Below are positions 1-8,789 of a stretch of DNA of 64,000 nucleotides, in pieces. The position numbers and the translations under genes are program-made. The stretch is from the NCBI RefSeq assembly GCF_000317535.1, contig NC_019757.1, positions 2,558,501 through 2,622,500 of the forward strand, written 5' to 3'. Origin of the DNA: Cylindrospermum stagnale PCC 7417 (GTDB lineage Bacteria; Cyanobacteriota; Cyanobacteriia; Cyanobacteriales; Nostocaceae). Every line of letters starts with the position of its first letter. Within the stretch, counting starts at the first letter, position 1. Below the pieces are notes generated by a model that ran no database searches, was not told where the DNA came from, and saw only the letters and a list, made by a program, of their open reading frames with translations.

Positions 1-2
1 AC

Positions 3-1520
3 CGAAAACAGCAGATTTCTTGGTCTGATTATAAGGCGACAGTTGCTAACTATGGAGAATTAGTCAATTTACCTGTTGAAGGAAAAGCCTTTGTTGTTCA
101 TTTAAAAGAGTGGCTTTCTCAGGTAGCATCCCAGACAGATAAATCTTTTCCTAAAAATGAGTTTGTTCGCCTAGAAGATGGCAAACCAATTATTCAAAAA
201 ACTAACAAGAAGGTTAACCAGGAAAAAGTAAAATTGATTGAGTCTCTCATCAGAGAACGGCTGCACCCAGTTAACATACTGGATATTCTCACCGATACAG
301 AACTCTGGTTAAACTGGACTCGTTTCTTTCACCCAATTTCAGGATATGAAGCTAAAATCGACCATCCAATTGCTCGTTATCTAACTACCACTTTTTGTTA
401 TGGTTGTCATTTAGGAGCTTCTCAAACAGCCCGTTCTTTAGGAGCGTTTGACCATCGACAAGTGGCTTGGGTTAATCAGCGTCATATTACTGAAGAAACC
501 TTAGATAAAGCGATTACTTCAATTATTAACGCTTATAATCGGTTTTCTCTGCCTAAATTTTGGGGAACTGGAAAACGAGCTTCAGCCGATGGGACAAAGT
601 GGGATATTTATGAGCAGAATCTTTTAGCAGAATACCACATTAGGTATGGTGGTTATGGAGGCATTGGTTATTATCATGTTTCTGATACTTATATTGCCTT
701 ATTTAGTCATTTTATTCCTTGTGGTGTATGGGAAGCCGTTTATATTCTTGATGGTTTGTTAAATAATCAATCAGAAATTCAACCTGACGTTATTCATGCT
801 GATACTCAAGGTCAAAGTGCGCCTGTATTTGGGTTGGCTTATTTGTTGGGAATCAATTTAATGCCTCGCATTCGCAACTGGCATGATTTAAAGTTGTATC
901 GTCCTACTAAGGAGTCTCGTTACCACCATATTGATGGTCTCTTTTCTGATGTAGTCGATTGGGATTTGATTGAGACTCATTTGCCAGATATGTTACGGGT
1001 TGTTCTTTCAATTAAAGCGGGAAAATTTACCGCCTCAACCATTTTACGTAAGTTAGGAACTTATAGCAGACATAATCGACTCTATCAGTCATTCTCTGAG
1101 CTAGGGCTAGTGATTCGCACAGGATTTTTGTTGTCATATTTATCTGATGAAAAGTTACGCCTTACCATCCAAGCTGCATTAAATAAGAGTGAATCTTTTA
1201 ATGGTTTTACCAAATGGGTCAGTTTCGGTGGATCAGGTTTAATTCCTAGTAATAATCGAGATGAACAACGCAAGATGATTAAGTATAACCATTTGGTTTC
1301 AAATTGCTTAATTTTCTATAATGTCTTTGAAATGACGAGGATTTTGCAGGAATTAATTGCTGAAGGGTATGCCATTGATGAGGAGATTATGGGGGCGTTA
1401 AGTCCATATCTGACTAAACATATCAACCGATTTGGACGCTATAGCCTGGATTTAAATCGCAAACCCCCAGATGTTGATTATGATCTGTCTCTAATTCCCA
1501 TGGATGTAGATAATTCTTGA
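3..1520 (+). CDS. tnpA: Tn3-family transposase, C-terminal half (5' end beyond the window)
   Basis: The frame is open from the first bases of the window, giving about 505 residues, roughly the second half of a typical 950-1000-residue Tn3 transposase. It carries the DDE catalytic region: Asp in ASADGTKWD, Asp in HADTQGQ and Glu in NRDEQRKMIKYN, plus family blocks such as VFGLAYLLG, LMPRIRNWHDL and LYQSFSELG. It would catalyse replicative transposition by cutting the transposon ends. No internal stop or frameshift is seen, so the visible part looks functional. A TTG at 234 could be mistaken for a start, but the matching family sequence continues upstream of it. The gene ends 66 bp before the putative terminal repeat. 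Confidence 0.93.
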   Translation, partial: RKQQISWSDYKATVANYGELVNLPVEGKAFVVHLKEWLSQVASQTDKSFPKNEFVRLEDGKPIIQKTNKKVNQEKVKLIESLIRERLHPVNILDILTDTELWLNWTRFFHPISGYEAKIDHPIARYLTTTFCYGCHLGASQTARSLGAFDHRQVAWVNQRHITEETLDKAITSIINAYNRFSLPKFWGTGKRASADGTKWDIYEQNLLAEYHIRYGGYGGIGYYHVSDTYIALFSHFIPCGVWEAVYILDGLLNNQSEIQPDVIHADTQGQSAPVFGLAYLLGINLMPRIRNWHDLKLYRPTKESRYHHIDGLFSDVVDWDLIETHLPDMLRVVLSIKAGKFTASTILRKLGTYSRHNRLYQSFSELGLVIRTGFLLSYLSDEKLRLTIQAALNKSESFNGFTKWVSFGGSGLIPSNNRDEQRKMIKYNHLVSNCLIFYNVFEMTRILQELIAEGYAIDEEIMGALSPYLTKHINRFGRYSLDLNRKPPDVDYDLSLIPMDVDNS

Positions 1521-1554
1521 GATAGGCATAAGTGAGGAAAGAGTTATGGTATCG

Positions 1555-1962
1555 CTAAAACTCTCTCTGGGCAAGCGTTTCATGCGATATGGCGGAATTT
1601 TTCATGAATCGTTGCAATACCCCATCTTCAGTTGATTGATTTGTATTTTTTGCCCAAGCCCATAAACTAGCTGCTTTAAGCATTGCTTCTGTGTTTATGG
1701 GTAAATACATTAGTCCTTGTTTTCCTAAACTATCTAGCCTTTGTAATTTCTCAAGTCTAGTAGTTTCTTTTATTGGATCTTTATTGACACAAAGCAATTT
1801 CCGCCTAGACTCATAGTCTGCTATTTCTGGTACTACAACTGCAATATTATTAGCTACTAACTTTTTTACCCAACTTATGCAATCTAGTACTTGTGAGCTT
1901 TTTGGTCTTTCCACTAGGATAGATAAAATATTGGTATCTAATACAACTATTGCTGAGTTCAT
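1555..1962 (-). pseudogene. PIN-domain (VapC-like) ribonuclease gene, 3' end cut off by the Tn3 element
   Basis: The 135-codon frame starts with a PIN-domain N terminus (VVLDTNIL, Asp9) and an acidic EIADYE block near residue 45, features of VapC-type metal-dependent ribonucleases. The expected C-terminal part, with the last acidic metal ligands after the conserved STED region, is missing. About 113 codons are native (1624-1962); the last 22 (from GVLQRF) are read from the transposon terminal repeat, and the stop is inside the transposon. The protein is therefore probably inactive. The gene starts 14 bp after the stop of the 258-codon gene upstream, so the two were likely cotranscribed. Confidence 0.75.
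1586..1623. repeat. Putative right terminal inverted repeat of the Tn3-family element
   Basis: Read inward on the minus strand it begins GGGGTATTGCAACGATTC, the GGGG start usual for Tn3-family 38-bp ends. The conserved protein sequence of the interrupted PIN gene stops exactly here. The partner repeat is off the window, so the length of 38 bp is assumed from the family. Confidence 0.6.
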
Positions 1963-1976
1963 TTAATTTTGATTAA

Positions 1977-2753
1977 TTAATCTTCACCTAGCGAATGTAT
2001 TCTTTGTTTACTTTCTTTTAATAATTTTTCATAAGGATGTTCTCCTATTATTAAATCCCATGATTTATTTTCTGTAAATGTATTAGTATTTTTATCTTTA
2101 TCTAGTTCCCACAAAATTGCTTTGCAAGTGCTGTTTATTCTCTTAGCAATTGAAATATATCTCTCTGTATTCTTTTCTCTTGATTTGATGAACTTGTCTG
2201 AAAATTTTATTAGTTCAGAGACAAATGCATTAATAGATTCTAATTCTTTAAACGTTATTACGCTATAACATTTTTCTACTGCTACGAGTAGGTTTTCTGT
2301 AGCTTTTGAATATTTATCTAAAATCTTTTTTAACTCTAAATTTTGGGGATTTTCATTTGCTAGTTTAGAAACATCCTTTACTATTAATACGACTGTTATA
2401 ATTTTTTCTCCATATTCATGGAGAATTTCTAACTCTAGAGTATCCTGGAGGAGTTTATCATTGGTTATAAACTCACTATATTTAATTCTGAATTTATTTA
2501 ATTTTTGACTTAATTCACCATTTAATTTACTGATTGATTTCAAGCTTCTAGTTTTGCTTAATTTATTATATAGCTTATGTATTTCATCAAAATCTTGGTC
2601 TAATTCTTCTTTTTTAGCTGAGAGAAATATTTGTCCTTCATTGGTTTGAAAACTTTTCTCTAATTGAATCTTAATTTCATTAAAGTCTTCTTCGCTTGTG
2701 ATTTTATTTTCGGTAAATGCTTCTAAATTAATATTTTCAAACACTGAGTACAT
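1977..2753 (-). CDS. Uncharacterised helical protein, upstream partner of the PIN gene
   Basis: I do not recognise this 258-residue protein. It is Lys/Glu/Leu/Ile rich, has no obvious signal peptide or membrane segment, and looks almost entirely alpha-helical with coiled-coil-like stretches (for example residues 30-100). The start is placed at the ATG preceded by GGGAGGT seven bases upstream; a longer frame begins six codons earlier without a ribosome site. Its codons are much more AT rich than those of the housekeeping genes, which suggests accessory DNA. The 14-bp spacing to the PIN gene suggests one transcript, so a role tied to that nuclease (antitoxin or regulator) is possible, but nothing in the sequence proves it. 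Confidence 0.7.
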   Translation of the reverse strand: MYSVFENINLEAFTENKITSEEDFNEIKIQLEKSFQTNEGQIFLSAKKEELDQDFDEIHKLYNKLSKTRSLKSISKLNGELSQKLNKFRIKYSEFITNDKLLQDTLELEILHEYGEKIITVVLIVKDVSKLANENPQNLELKKILDKYSKATENLLVAVEKCYSVITFKELESINAFVSELIKFSDKFIKSREKNTERYISIAKRINSTCKAILWELDKDKNTNTFTENKSWDLIIGEHPYEKLLKESKQRIHSLGED

Positions 2754-2964
2754 ATTTACCTCCCTACTCACATATTTTTCCGGCTTGGCAGAATTAATAT
2801 ATGTTAATTCTGAGTACCTTATACTCCGTGAACATAACTAAACAGGGTACTTTTCAATTTATAGAGTTGTTCCCAAAAAAAGGTTAATTTTTGGCCAAGT
2901 GATAAACTTTATATTCTAATAATACTGTAAAGTCTGCCTTTGAAGCCCAGTGTCCAAGCAAACC

Positions 2965-3732
2965 CTAATCTAAATCAGGTTCAACGCCAAGCGATCGCAA
3001 TTGTGCAATTAATCTTTCTACCCGCCGTTGTTCCTGTTCTGTCCGTTGTCTTTCCTCTTCAGCCCGTTGTCTTTCCTCTTCGGCAGGTGTCAACACCCAG
3101 TTACCTGTGCCATCGTACCAACGTAACCAAGGCTGCTCAATATCTTGATAATTTCCCTGCCACACACCCAAGCCTAATTGTAATTCTGGTATCCAGAAGC
3201 GGGAATCTGACAGTGCCACCTCAGCATAATGCCCGCCATCTAACTTAAACATCCTAAACTCATACTTGTAGCGGTCAAAAACAGCGTAATAGGGAATCCG
3301 CAAAATCTGCTCATACACTTCCCATTTTCCTGGTGGTTGCTCAACATCTCGCAATGCTTGCCCTAAGTCTTCCCTTTCAGTACCGGGAGATAGCAATTCA
3401 ACCACAATATAAGGATTAACTCCCTCTTGCCAAACCACATAGCTTAAGCGTAAGTCCCGTTGTTCGTAGAGTCGGGGAACACCCAAAACAGCAAACCAAT
3501 CCGGGCGTTTATACCAGAGTGGATGATGCAAGTCATAATAAAGATTCAAATCACTGGCAACAAAAATGCGATCGCTAGGATAATTCGGCAGACGAAAGGT
3601 TTCATCCAAGAGACGCGGTTGCAACAAATGAAATTGATCAGGCAAACCAGGCTCCTCTGGATCTTCACTCTTGAGATCATACATGGTCGGGAATAGGTCT
3701 TTTGGGGAACGTGGCGGGTCAGTTTGATGCAT
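2965..3732 (-). CDS. Uma2-family (DUF820) putative endonuclease with charged C-terminal tail
   Basis: The 255-residue protein has the Uma2 layout: a VASDLNLYYD block, the Pro-Asp pair in YKRPDWFAV, the Glu in NPYIVVELLSPGTE and the tyrosine-rich IPYYAVFDRYKYE strand, which together make the PD-(D/E)XK nuclease-like fold. Residues about 215-250 form a Glu/Arg/Gln heptad-like helix (AEEERQRAEEERQR), common in cyanobacterial members. Such genes occur in many copies in filamentous cyanobacteria; their substrates are largely unknown. It stands alone, with about 200 bp before the neighbour at 2753. Two more Uma2 genes are in this window (41980 and 54427). Confidence 0.85.
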   Translation of the reverse strand: MHQTDPPRSPKDLFPTMYDLKSEDPEEPGLPDQFHLLQPRLLDETFRLPNYPSDRIFVASDLNLYYDLHHPLWYKRPDWFAVLGVPRLYEQRDLRLSYVVWQEGVNPYIVVELLSPGTEREDLGQALRDVEQPPGKWEVYEQILRIPYYAVFDRYKYEFRMFKLDGGHYAEVALSDSRFWIPELQLGLGVWQGNYQDIEQPWLRWYDGTGNWVLTPAEEERQRAEEERQRTEQEQRRVERLIAQLRSLGVEPDLD

Positions 3733-4341
3733 CTTGAAGCCGTCCTGACGATCAGACTCTCAGTTATATTATGGAGGGTAGATTTGTTTGCTGAATCCAA
3801 AAATCCTAAAAATCAGGTCGCTTGAGGCTAGAGTGAGATAATCTATATCTGTAGGTAGATGTGAACTCTACTTCCGAGCATTTATTTTTTATGTATGGAT
3901 AGTGTCCTAGTAAGCGAAATAATCACCTAGGGCTGTGCTAAAAGACGTAAACCCATAAAATTGCCGAATACACGCTTCAGCAATTTGTATAGCGCGTAAC
4001 ATATAAATTGGGCTGATGGGTGCGACACATGATGGTGTTGTCCCTCGGTGGTGTAGGCACTGCAACCCTTAACAGTAGTTTAAATAGTAGAATTTTTTTA
4101 ATTGATAGAAAGCTCCTAGTGGCGATCGCACTCCTGGCTGGAGAGGCGATCGCTCCTTTATTTCCATAGCACTTGACATTAATGGACAGTTTAGCCAAAA
4201 AGTTCTACAATTTGACTAATTGGAGTAAAATTACCTATTGTCCAATCCACCTAAGCATAGTAAAGATTTTCTAGTGATTCTGCCCGAATACAGAATCACT
4301 CAATTAATATAAAAAAGTCTTTAGTCAAGGACAGCAAAAAA
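3733..4341. other. Gene-free stretch
   Basis: Intergenic sequence between the divergent Uma2 gene and the small plus-strand gene. It holds two HIP1 octamers (near 4122 and 4146) and AT-rich stretches. A 73-codon minus-strand frame (3977-4198) runs through the HIP1 sites, lacks a ribosome site and resembles no family I know, so it is not called. Confidence 0.6.
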
Positions 4342-4464
4342 ATGGAAGTAAAGCTGATTTTAGCCGGATTAACAGTTATATTTACGCTTTCGTGCTTGTT
4401 TTTTGGCACGAAAAATGGCTTTTATGACTCAGATGACTATCATGGCAACGGTTCTGCACATTGA
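4342..4464 (+). CDS. 40-residue single-span membrane protein
   Basis: A 40-codon frame starts at ATG with AAGGA eleven bases upstream. Residues 3-22 are hydrophobic (VKLILAGLTVIFTLSCLFFG) and look like one membrane helix; the rest is a short polar tail rich in Asp, Gly and His (YDSDDYHGNGSAH). The clean layout of helix then polar tail, with a plausible ribosome site, supports a real gene. Small one-helix proteins of this type are common in cyanobacterial photosynthetic complexes, but no specific partner can be named. It lies on the same strand as the metallo-hydrolase gene 277 bp downstream. Confidence 0.55.
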   Translation: MEVKLILAGLTVIFTLSCLFFGTKNGFYDSDDYHGNGSAH

Positions 4465-4740
4465 GAAAAGTCTGTAGACGCGACTGCTGCTAACAACTTT
4501 CAGCACATCGGCTGATTAAATCCAGAAAACTTCCTTAGCCAATAGTTTGTGGGCTGCCGATTACGCAAATTTTCTGAACTAACTTGGTTTAACGATCGGT
4601 ATCCTCCCCAATCAAAAAACCGCATTCTCAGGGTGTAGGGGCGGATGATCAAACTTACCCCTAGGTCACAAAACCAAAATCCCTATAACTTTTGGCTTTT
4701 GGGATATATCCATGAATAAGAGGTATGAGGGGAGGAGAGC

Positions 4741-6396
4741 ATGAGGGATAGTGTGTCGTCATTCTCTCGCTCTGATGCTGGGGAAGCAGCTAGTGAATTA
4801 GAGTGCTTGCCCTATAGTGTACAGCATCAGGATGAGGGTGTATGTTTATTAGTGCGGATGGGACCACACCGCATCCTGCTAGACTGTGGTGTGGGAGATA
4901 TTTCAATGCTTGGGAAGGAACTAACGCAATCAACAAGCCTACCAGCAGATTTAGTCTTAATCAGTCATGCCCACCCAGATCATGCGAGAGGATCGCTGGC
5001 ACTACACAAAGCTTTTCCCCTATTGCCGATCTATGCCAGCGAAGTAACTAGCAAATTATTGCCGCTGAATTGGTTAGACAATGATCCCGAAGAAATTCCG
5101 TCATTTTGTCAGGCGCTACCGTTGCGATCGCCTGTAGAATTACAAGACGGTCTAGTGGTGGAATTATTTCCCGCAGGGCATTTACCGGGGGCTGTAGCCA
5201 TTCTGCTCACCTACACCACCCCAGAACGCGCTTACAAACTACTGTATACAGGGGATTTTTTCTTATCGAACTCCCGGCTGGTAGAAGGTTTGCGCTTAGA
5301 GGAATTGCGGGGATTAGAGTTGGATGTGCTGATTATTGAAGGTACTTATGGCACATCCCGTCATCCCCACCGCCGCAATCAAGAAAATCAATTAGCCGAG
5401 CGAATTAATCGGGCAATCGCCGACCATTGTTCTGTACTTATGCCCACACCCGCTTTAGGGCTAGGTCAAGAACTGCTAATGTTGTTACGCTCTCATCATC
5501 ACTTCACGGGACGGGATTTAGATATTTGGGTTGATGGTGCTGTCGCCATTGGGTGCGATGCTTATCTAGAACTGCTAACCCATCTCCCCCCTTCAGTACA
5601 GAACTTCGCCCGCCATCAACCTTTATTTTGGGATGAACGGGTACGCCCTCGCGTGCGGCGTCTACAGCCAGAATATCGGACTACAGTGGGCAAATCCCCC
5701 TGTATTATCCTTACCGACTCTACAAATGATTTGGGCAAATACTGCCAACCGGAAACAGGCCCTTGGCTGATCCTGCTCCCAGAAAAAATTGATATTAAAG
5801 TTAACAAAGAATATTTAGCACCTACCACCATTGAAAGCTATCTTCTCGCCCAGCATAGTGATGGACCGGGTACAACGCAGCTAATTCATAACTTACGACC
5901 CCAGCACGTCGTTTTTGTCCACGGCTTTGCCGCCTACTTAGCAGACCTGACCGGCTTGGAAGAGTTACAAAATCGTTACCACGTACATTCTCCAGCAGCG
6001 GGGATTTTAGTAGAACTGCCGATTGGCGACACATTTTTACAACCAGCAGCCCCAGAGGCTAACTATGAAGGTGAACTGACAGAGTTAGGAACAGTAATCA
6101 CAATTACTATCCCGGAAGCAATAACGGCAGATTCCCGTTGGCGGGAATTTGCCGATACAGGTTTAATTGAAGCCCGTTGGCAAGGACAAGAATTAGTATT
6201 GCGGGGGTTATCGCCAAGAGAACTGCTTAACCAAAATAGCGATCGCTATACATTGTCTGATGTAGATTGCTGCGGTACTTGCAGATACCAAAGAGGGCAG
6301 CGGTGTTGGAACCCCGCATCCCCCTTATATAACTTCAAAGTCACCCTTGAAGGTTACTGTCCTGCCTTTGAAGGCTTATCTAGTCCTGATTCTTGA
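4741..6396 (+). CDS. Metallo-beta-lactamase/beta-CASP-like hydrolase with C-terminal Cys cluster
   Basis: The 551-residue protein has the metallo-beta-lactamase signature HAHPDH at residues 76-81, a further metal-ligand His in AGHLPGA, the bridging Asp in YTGDFF, then IEGTYGTSRHP and a C-terminal HGFAAYL. The order resembles beta-CASP enzymes that process RNA (the CPSF73/RNase J group), so an RNase role is likely but not proven. Residues about 505-545 contain five cysteines (DCCGTCRYQRGQRCW, then YCPAFE), which could bind zinc or an Fe-S cluster and are not part of the catalytic fold. The start is supported by GGGGAGGAG directly upstream. Followed at 6397-6430 by heptad repeats. Confidence 0.8.
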   Translation: MRDSVSSFSRSDAGEAASELECLPYSVQHQDEGVCLLVRMGPHRILLDCGVGDISMLGKELTQSTSLPADLVLISHAHPDHARGSLALHKAFPLLPIYASEVTSKLLPLNWLDNDPEEIPSFCQALPLRSPVELQDGLVVELFPAGHLPGAVAILLTYTTPERAYKLLYTGDFFLSNSRLVEGLRLEELRGLELDVLIIEGTYGTSRHPHRRNQENQLAERINRAIADHCSVLMPTPALGLGQELLMLLRSHHHFTGRDLDIWVDGAVAIGCDAYLELLTHLPPSVQNFARHQPLFWDERVRPRVRRLQPEYRTTVGKSPCIILTDSTNDLGKYCQPETGPWLILLPEKIDIKVNKEYLAPTTIESYLLAQHSDGPGTTQLIHNLRPQHVVFVHGFAAYLADLTGLEELQNRYHVHSPAAGILVELPIGDTFLQPAAPEANYEGELTELGTVITITIPEAITADSRWREFADTGLIEARWQGQELVLRGLSPRELLNQNSDRYTLSDVDCCGTCRYQRGQRCWNPASPLYNFKVTLEGYCPAFEGLSSPDS

Positions 6397-6430
6397 ATTA
6401 TGAGTTATGAGTCTTGAGTCCTGAGTGGTA
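6397..6430. repeat. Short tandem repeat, heptanucleotide type (ATGAGTT/ATGAGTC variants)
   Basis: Just after the metallo-hydrolase stop codon, degenerate 7-bp units (ATGAGTT, ATGAGTC, TTGAGTC, CTGAGT) follow each other. This is the short tandemly repeated repetitive sequence type typical of heterocyst-forming cyanobacteria. Related fragments lie near 18721 and 20944. Confidence 0.6.
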
Positions 6431-6566
6431 CCCCATAGATAAATCAAGGTGATTTTGGGGCATTTTCTGCTGAGTGTAATTGTTAATTTGTTTACTCAGC
6501 ATACAATGGTCAGCACTCAGCACTCTTTTGATGACTCAATACTTATAATTCTGTACTTGGCACTGA

Positions 6567-6878
6567 TCAATCTGGATTCGAGTCAGTGTAATGGTTGCGG
6601 ATCCGCTCGGATTCAGGACAATCTTCAGTCGTTAGAGGTTCGACATTACCGCGTGGCACTGAAGCTAATTTTTGCGTTACAGCACCAATACTTTCGAGGC
6701 GAACCATTTCCTCCCAAGAACAAACCTCGTCCTCTTCATCTGTTTCATAGCGCAGGGTCACTAAATCCCCCTCTATATCGATGATGCGGGCACGCTCGAT
6801 CCAGCGTTGCTGGTCCCGCAAGAAAACACATACCTCCCGCCCGTCGCAACACAGTTGATAAATCTTGCGGTGTAGCAT
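6567..6878 (-). CDS. Conserved cyanobacterial 103-residue protein (DUF6679-like)
   Basis: A small soluble protein beginning MLHRKIYQLCCDGREV, with an acidic middle (TDEEDEVCSWEEM) and no membrane segment. It resembles a short protein family found throughout cyanobacteria (I believe DUF6679), but no function is known to me. It is monocistronic, converging on the metallo-hydrolase gene from which it is separated by 170 bp. An overlapping plus-strand frame (6449-6784) is its shadow. Family naming is from memory and moderate in certainty; that it is a real gene is more certain. Confidence 0.7.
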   Translation of the reverse strand: MLHRKIYQLCCDGREVCVFLRDQQRWIERARIIDIEGDLVTLRYETDEEDEVCSWEEMVRLESIGAVTQKLASVPRGNVEPLTTEDCPESERIRNHYTDSNPD

Positions 6879-7445
6879 GTACTGCTTCTGCCTTTTTAAA
6901 CAACGTAGTTAAACTTGTCAAAATCTGGGTCTTACCCTTGTAGATTACACCTTAAGAGATAAAATTCATAGTTCAGAACCAGTATGTCTCGTGACCCAAT
7001 CCAACAACAGAGTTGTAATTGTCAGAAATAGGGGAATCTTGGGTCAGAAAATTGTGGTTACTGCACCGGCTAAACTCAATCTCTTTCAGGTTTATTCTCT
7101 GTTCATGTCTACTTCATAGAAGTCAAACAATTCAGAAGTTGTCCTATCCAGGTTAATAGCTGTTGGTGAGTCCTTACTACCATCTTGTAATAAACAGTAC
7201 TCCGAAACAAGCAATGATTGCGGTTGTTTGAGTTGCCTACTTGTATTCATGGGCATTACTGGTAACTCTGGGGACTCGGCTTTACTTTTACCCCTAATGT
7301 ATTTGATCTTAACTCATTCTCTCGCCGACCTTCATGGTTTTCGACAACAACACCCGAATAGTTTTGCGTTTAGGGCTGTTGCTTGAGGTGACACGTCCGT
7401 CTTTAAATAGACAATACACCGACAGAGTCACCTGTTGCCGGGGTT
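6879..7445. other. Gene-free stretch upstream of the 103-residue protein gene
   Basis: About 570 bp without a supported gene on either strand. It should contain the promoter of the minus-strand gene ending at 6878. I see no repeat, RNA structure or gene relic in it that I can name. Confidence 0.5.
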
Positions 7446-7661
7446 CTAGAATGATTTGTCAGGTATGGGAAGGTCTATGAGCAGCTTTGAGGTTGCTTCT
7501 CGTTTAATTTTACCTGTGCGAACTGCATCGTATAGGGCGGCAAGATCAACCAAATCTTCTGGCTGATAGCACTTTGTTGTCAATACTTGGTGAAGTAGAC
7601 CCTCAGATTCAACACTAAGACATCCAGTTTGGAAAGCAGATTCAATGAGTGTGCGAATCAT
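7446..7661 (-). CDS. Small conserved cyanobacterial protein, 71 residues
   Basis: The protein (start MIRTLIESAFQTGCLSVESEG) is short, soluble and predicted helical, with a Leu/Ala-rich centre (EDLVDLAALYDAVRTGKI). Similar short proteins are annotated as hypothetical in Nostoc-type genomes; no function is known to me. A perfect TGTGA-N6-TCACA palindrome lies about 110 bp upstream of its start, suggesting control by a CRP-family regulator. Confidence 0.6.
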   Translation of the reverse strand: MIRTLIESAFQTGCLSVESEGLLHQVLTTKCYQPEDLVDLAALYDAVRTGKIKREATSKLLIDLPIPDKSF

Positions 7662-7770
7662 GATGATTAGGGCATAGTAAGCAATTTGTTGCTTCTATTG
7701 TGAAACACTTTACTACCCGACTACATTGATATAAAACATCTAAATTAAGTGATTATAGTTACAGGTTATT

Positions 7771-7786
7771 TGTGATCTATATCACA
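7771..7786. promoter_or_regulatory. CRP-type operator, TGTGATCTATATCACA
   Basis: A perfect 16-bp palindrome matching the TGTGA-N6-TCACA consensus of CRP-family regulators (SyCRP1 and AnCrpA in cyanobacteria). It lies in the 312-bp gap 7662-7973, upstream of the 71-residue protein gene on the minus strand and behind the Nif3-like gene, so the small gene is the only obvious target. Nothing else was seen in this gap. Confidence 0.6.
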
Positions 7787-7973
7787 AAGATGGATACAAA
7801 AATCCAGCAGATAAGCCCATTTGTTCGTATACTGAAGCAAAAATCATACTAATTGCTACTTTAATAAAGTTGATTGCCCGAAATTAGATGAATATCAAAA
7901 TATACAGTCAATTTTGAGAAAACCCGAAAGAAAAGCTGATTAAACTGCAATAAATCCAAAATATCTACTTAAA

Positions 7974-8762
7974 CTAAGGAAAAAATTGGCGGAAATCTTC
8001 ATCTTTTTGACTTAATTTCACCCAGTCTAAGTTTAAGGACTGAAATTTTTGTACCAAACGATCGCAAGCGGGGCGTTCGGTAGCATAATGTCCAGCGTCG
8101 ATTAAAATCAGTCCACAATCGCGGCTTTCTTGAAACTGATGGAACTTACAGTCAGAAGTCAGATAAGCTTCGGCACCAGTTTTGGCTACCTCTGGGATAA
8201 AACTAGCACCCGAACCACCCAAAACAGCCACTCGTGAAATTATCTGCTGTAAGTCAGCATTTGGTGACAAAATCAAATGTGGTGGAGTCAGTCGGGTATG
8301 AATTGTCGTGAGTAACTCCTGCAATGTCATCAAAGGCTCTAGCATTCCCACGCGCCCATATCCTAATCCCGGTTGGGTGGGTATTATGGGAGTGACTTGT
8401 TTGAGTTCTAAAATCTGAGCCAAAACATCAGCTGTACCATCCTGTACTTGGTCAAAATTTGTGTGGGCGCTGTAGATAGCGATATTGTGGGTAAAGGCTA
8501 ACCGGGCTATTTCCGCGATTTCCGAACCACTGCGTAGGGACTTCAGGGGATGAAAAATCAGCGGATGATGGGCAAAAATTAAATTAGCACTGCTGGCTTT
8601 GGCTTCTTGCATCACCGCTAAAGTTGGAGTCAAACACACCAACACCCGTGCTTTTTCCGGCAAAACTCCCGGTTCAATCTGCCAACCACAATTATCCCAG
8701 CCTTCACACCAAGCGGGATTTGCCCATTCTTCAAACCAGGTAATTAAATCAGCAACTTTCAT
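7974..8762 (-). CDS. Nif3-like dinuclear metal-centre protein (YbgI/NIF3 family)
   Basis: The 262-residue protein matches the NIF3 family in length and motifs: WCEGWDNCGWQIEPG at the N terminus, the double-His metal site FAHHPLIFHPL, SAHTNFDQVQDGTAD, and a C-terminal DAGHYATERP giving the remaining His and Glu ligands. Family members form a hexameric toroid with two metal ions per subunit; they are often labelled GTP cyclohydrolase 1 type 2, but the physiological substrate is uncertain. It appears monocistronic. The short TnpB-type hairpin element (8790-8842) sits only 28 bp upstream of the start codon and may disturb its promoter or leader. Confidence 0.9.
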   Translation of the reverse strand: MKVADLITWFEEWANPAWCEGWDNCGWQIEPGVLPEKARVLVCLTPTLAVMQEAKASSANLIFAHHPLIFHPLKSLRSGSEIAEIARLAFTHNIAIYSAHTNFDQVQDGTADVLAQILELKQVTPIIPTQPGLGYGRVGMLEPLMTLQELLTTIHTRLTPPHLILSPNADLQQIISRVAVLGGSGASFIPEVAKTGAEAYLTSDCKFHQFQESRDCGLILIDAGHYATERPACDRLVQKFQSLNLDWVKLSQKDEDFRQFFP

Positions 8763-8789
8763 TTATTTATTTTCTAGGTAAACTTTTAC

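Larger units (their letters stand above)
1..1623 (+). mobile_element. Tn3-family transposon, right-hand part only
   Basis: The visible part holds the C-terminal half of a Tn3-type transposase (to 1520), about 65 bp of non-coding sequence and a putative 38-bp terminal repeat ending in CCCC at 1620-1623. The left end and any passenger genes lie outside the window. The outer end falls inside a PIN-domain gene, which fixes the boundary to within a few bases. Tn3 elements normally make a 5-bp target duplication; the candidate copy on this side is ATCTT (1624-1628), but the other copy cannot be seen. Boundary is inferred, family is clear from the transposase. Confidence 0.8.

Noticed and set aside
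3977-4198. 73-codon minus-strand frame
   Set aside because: Passes through HIP1 octamers in a non-coding gap, has no ribosome site and an amino-acid pattern typical of translated repeats.
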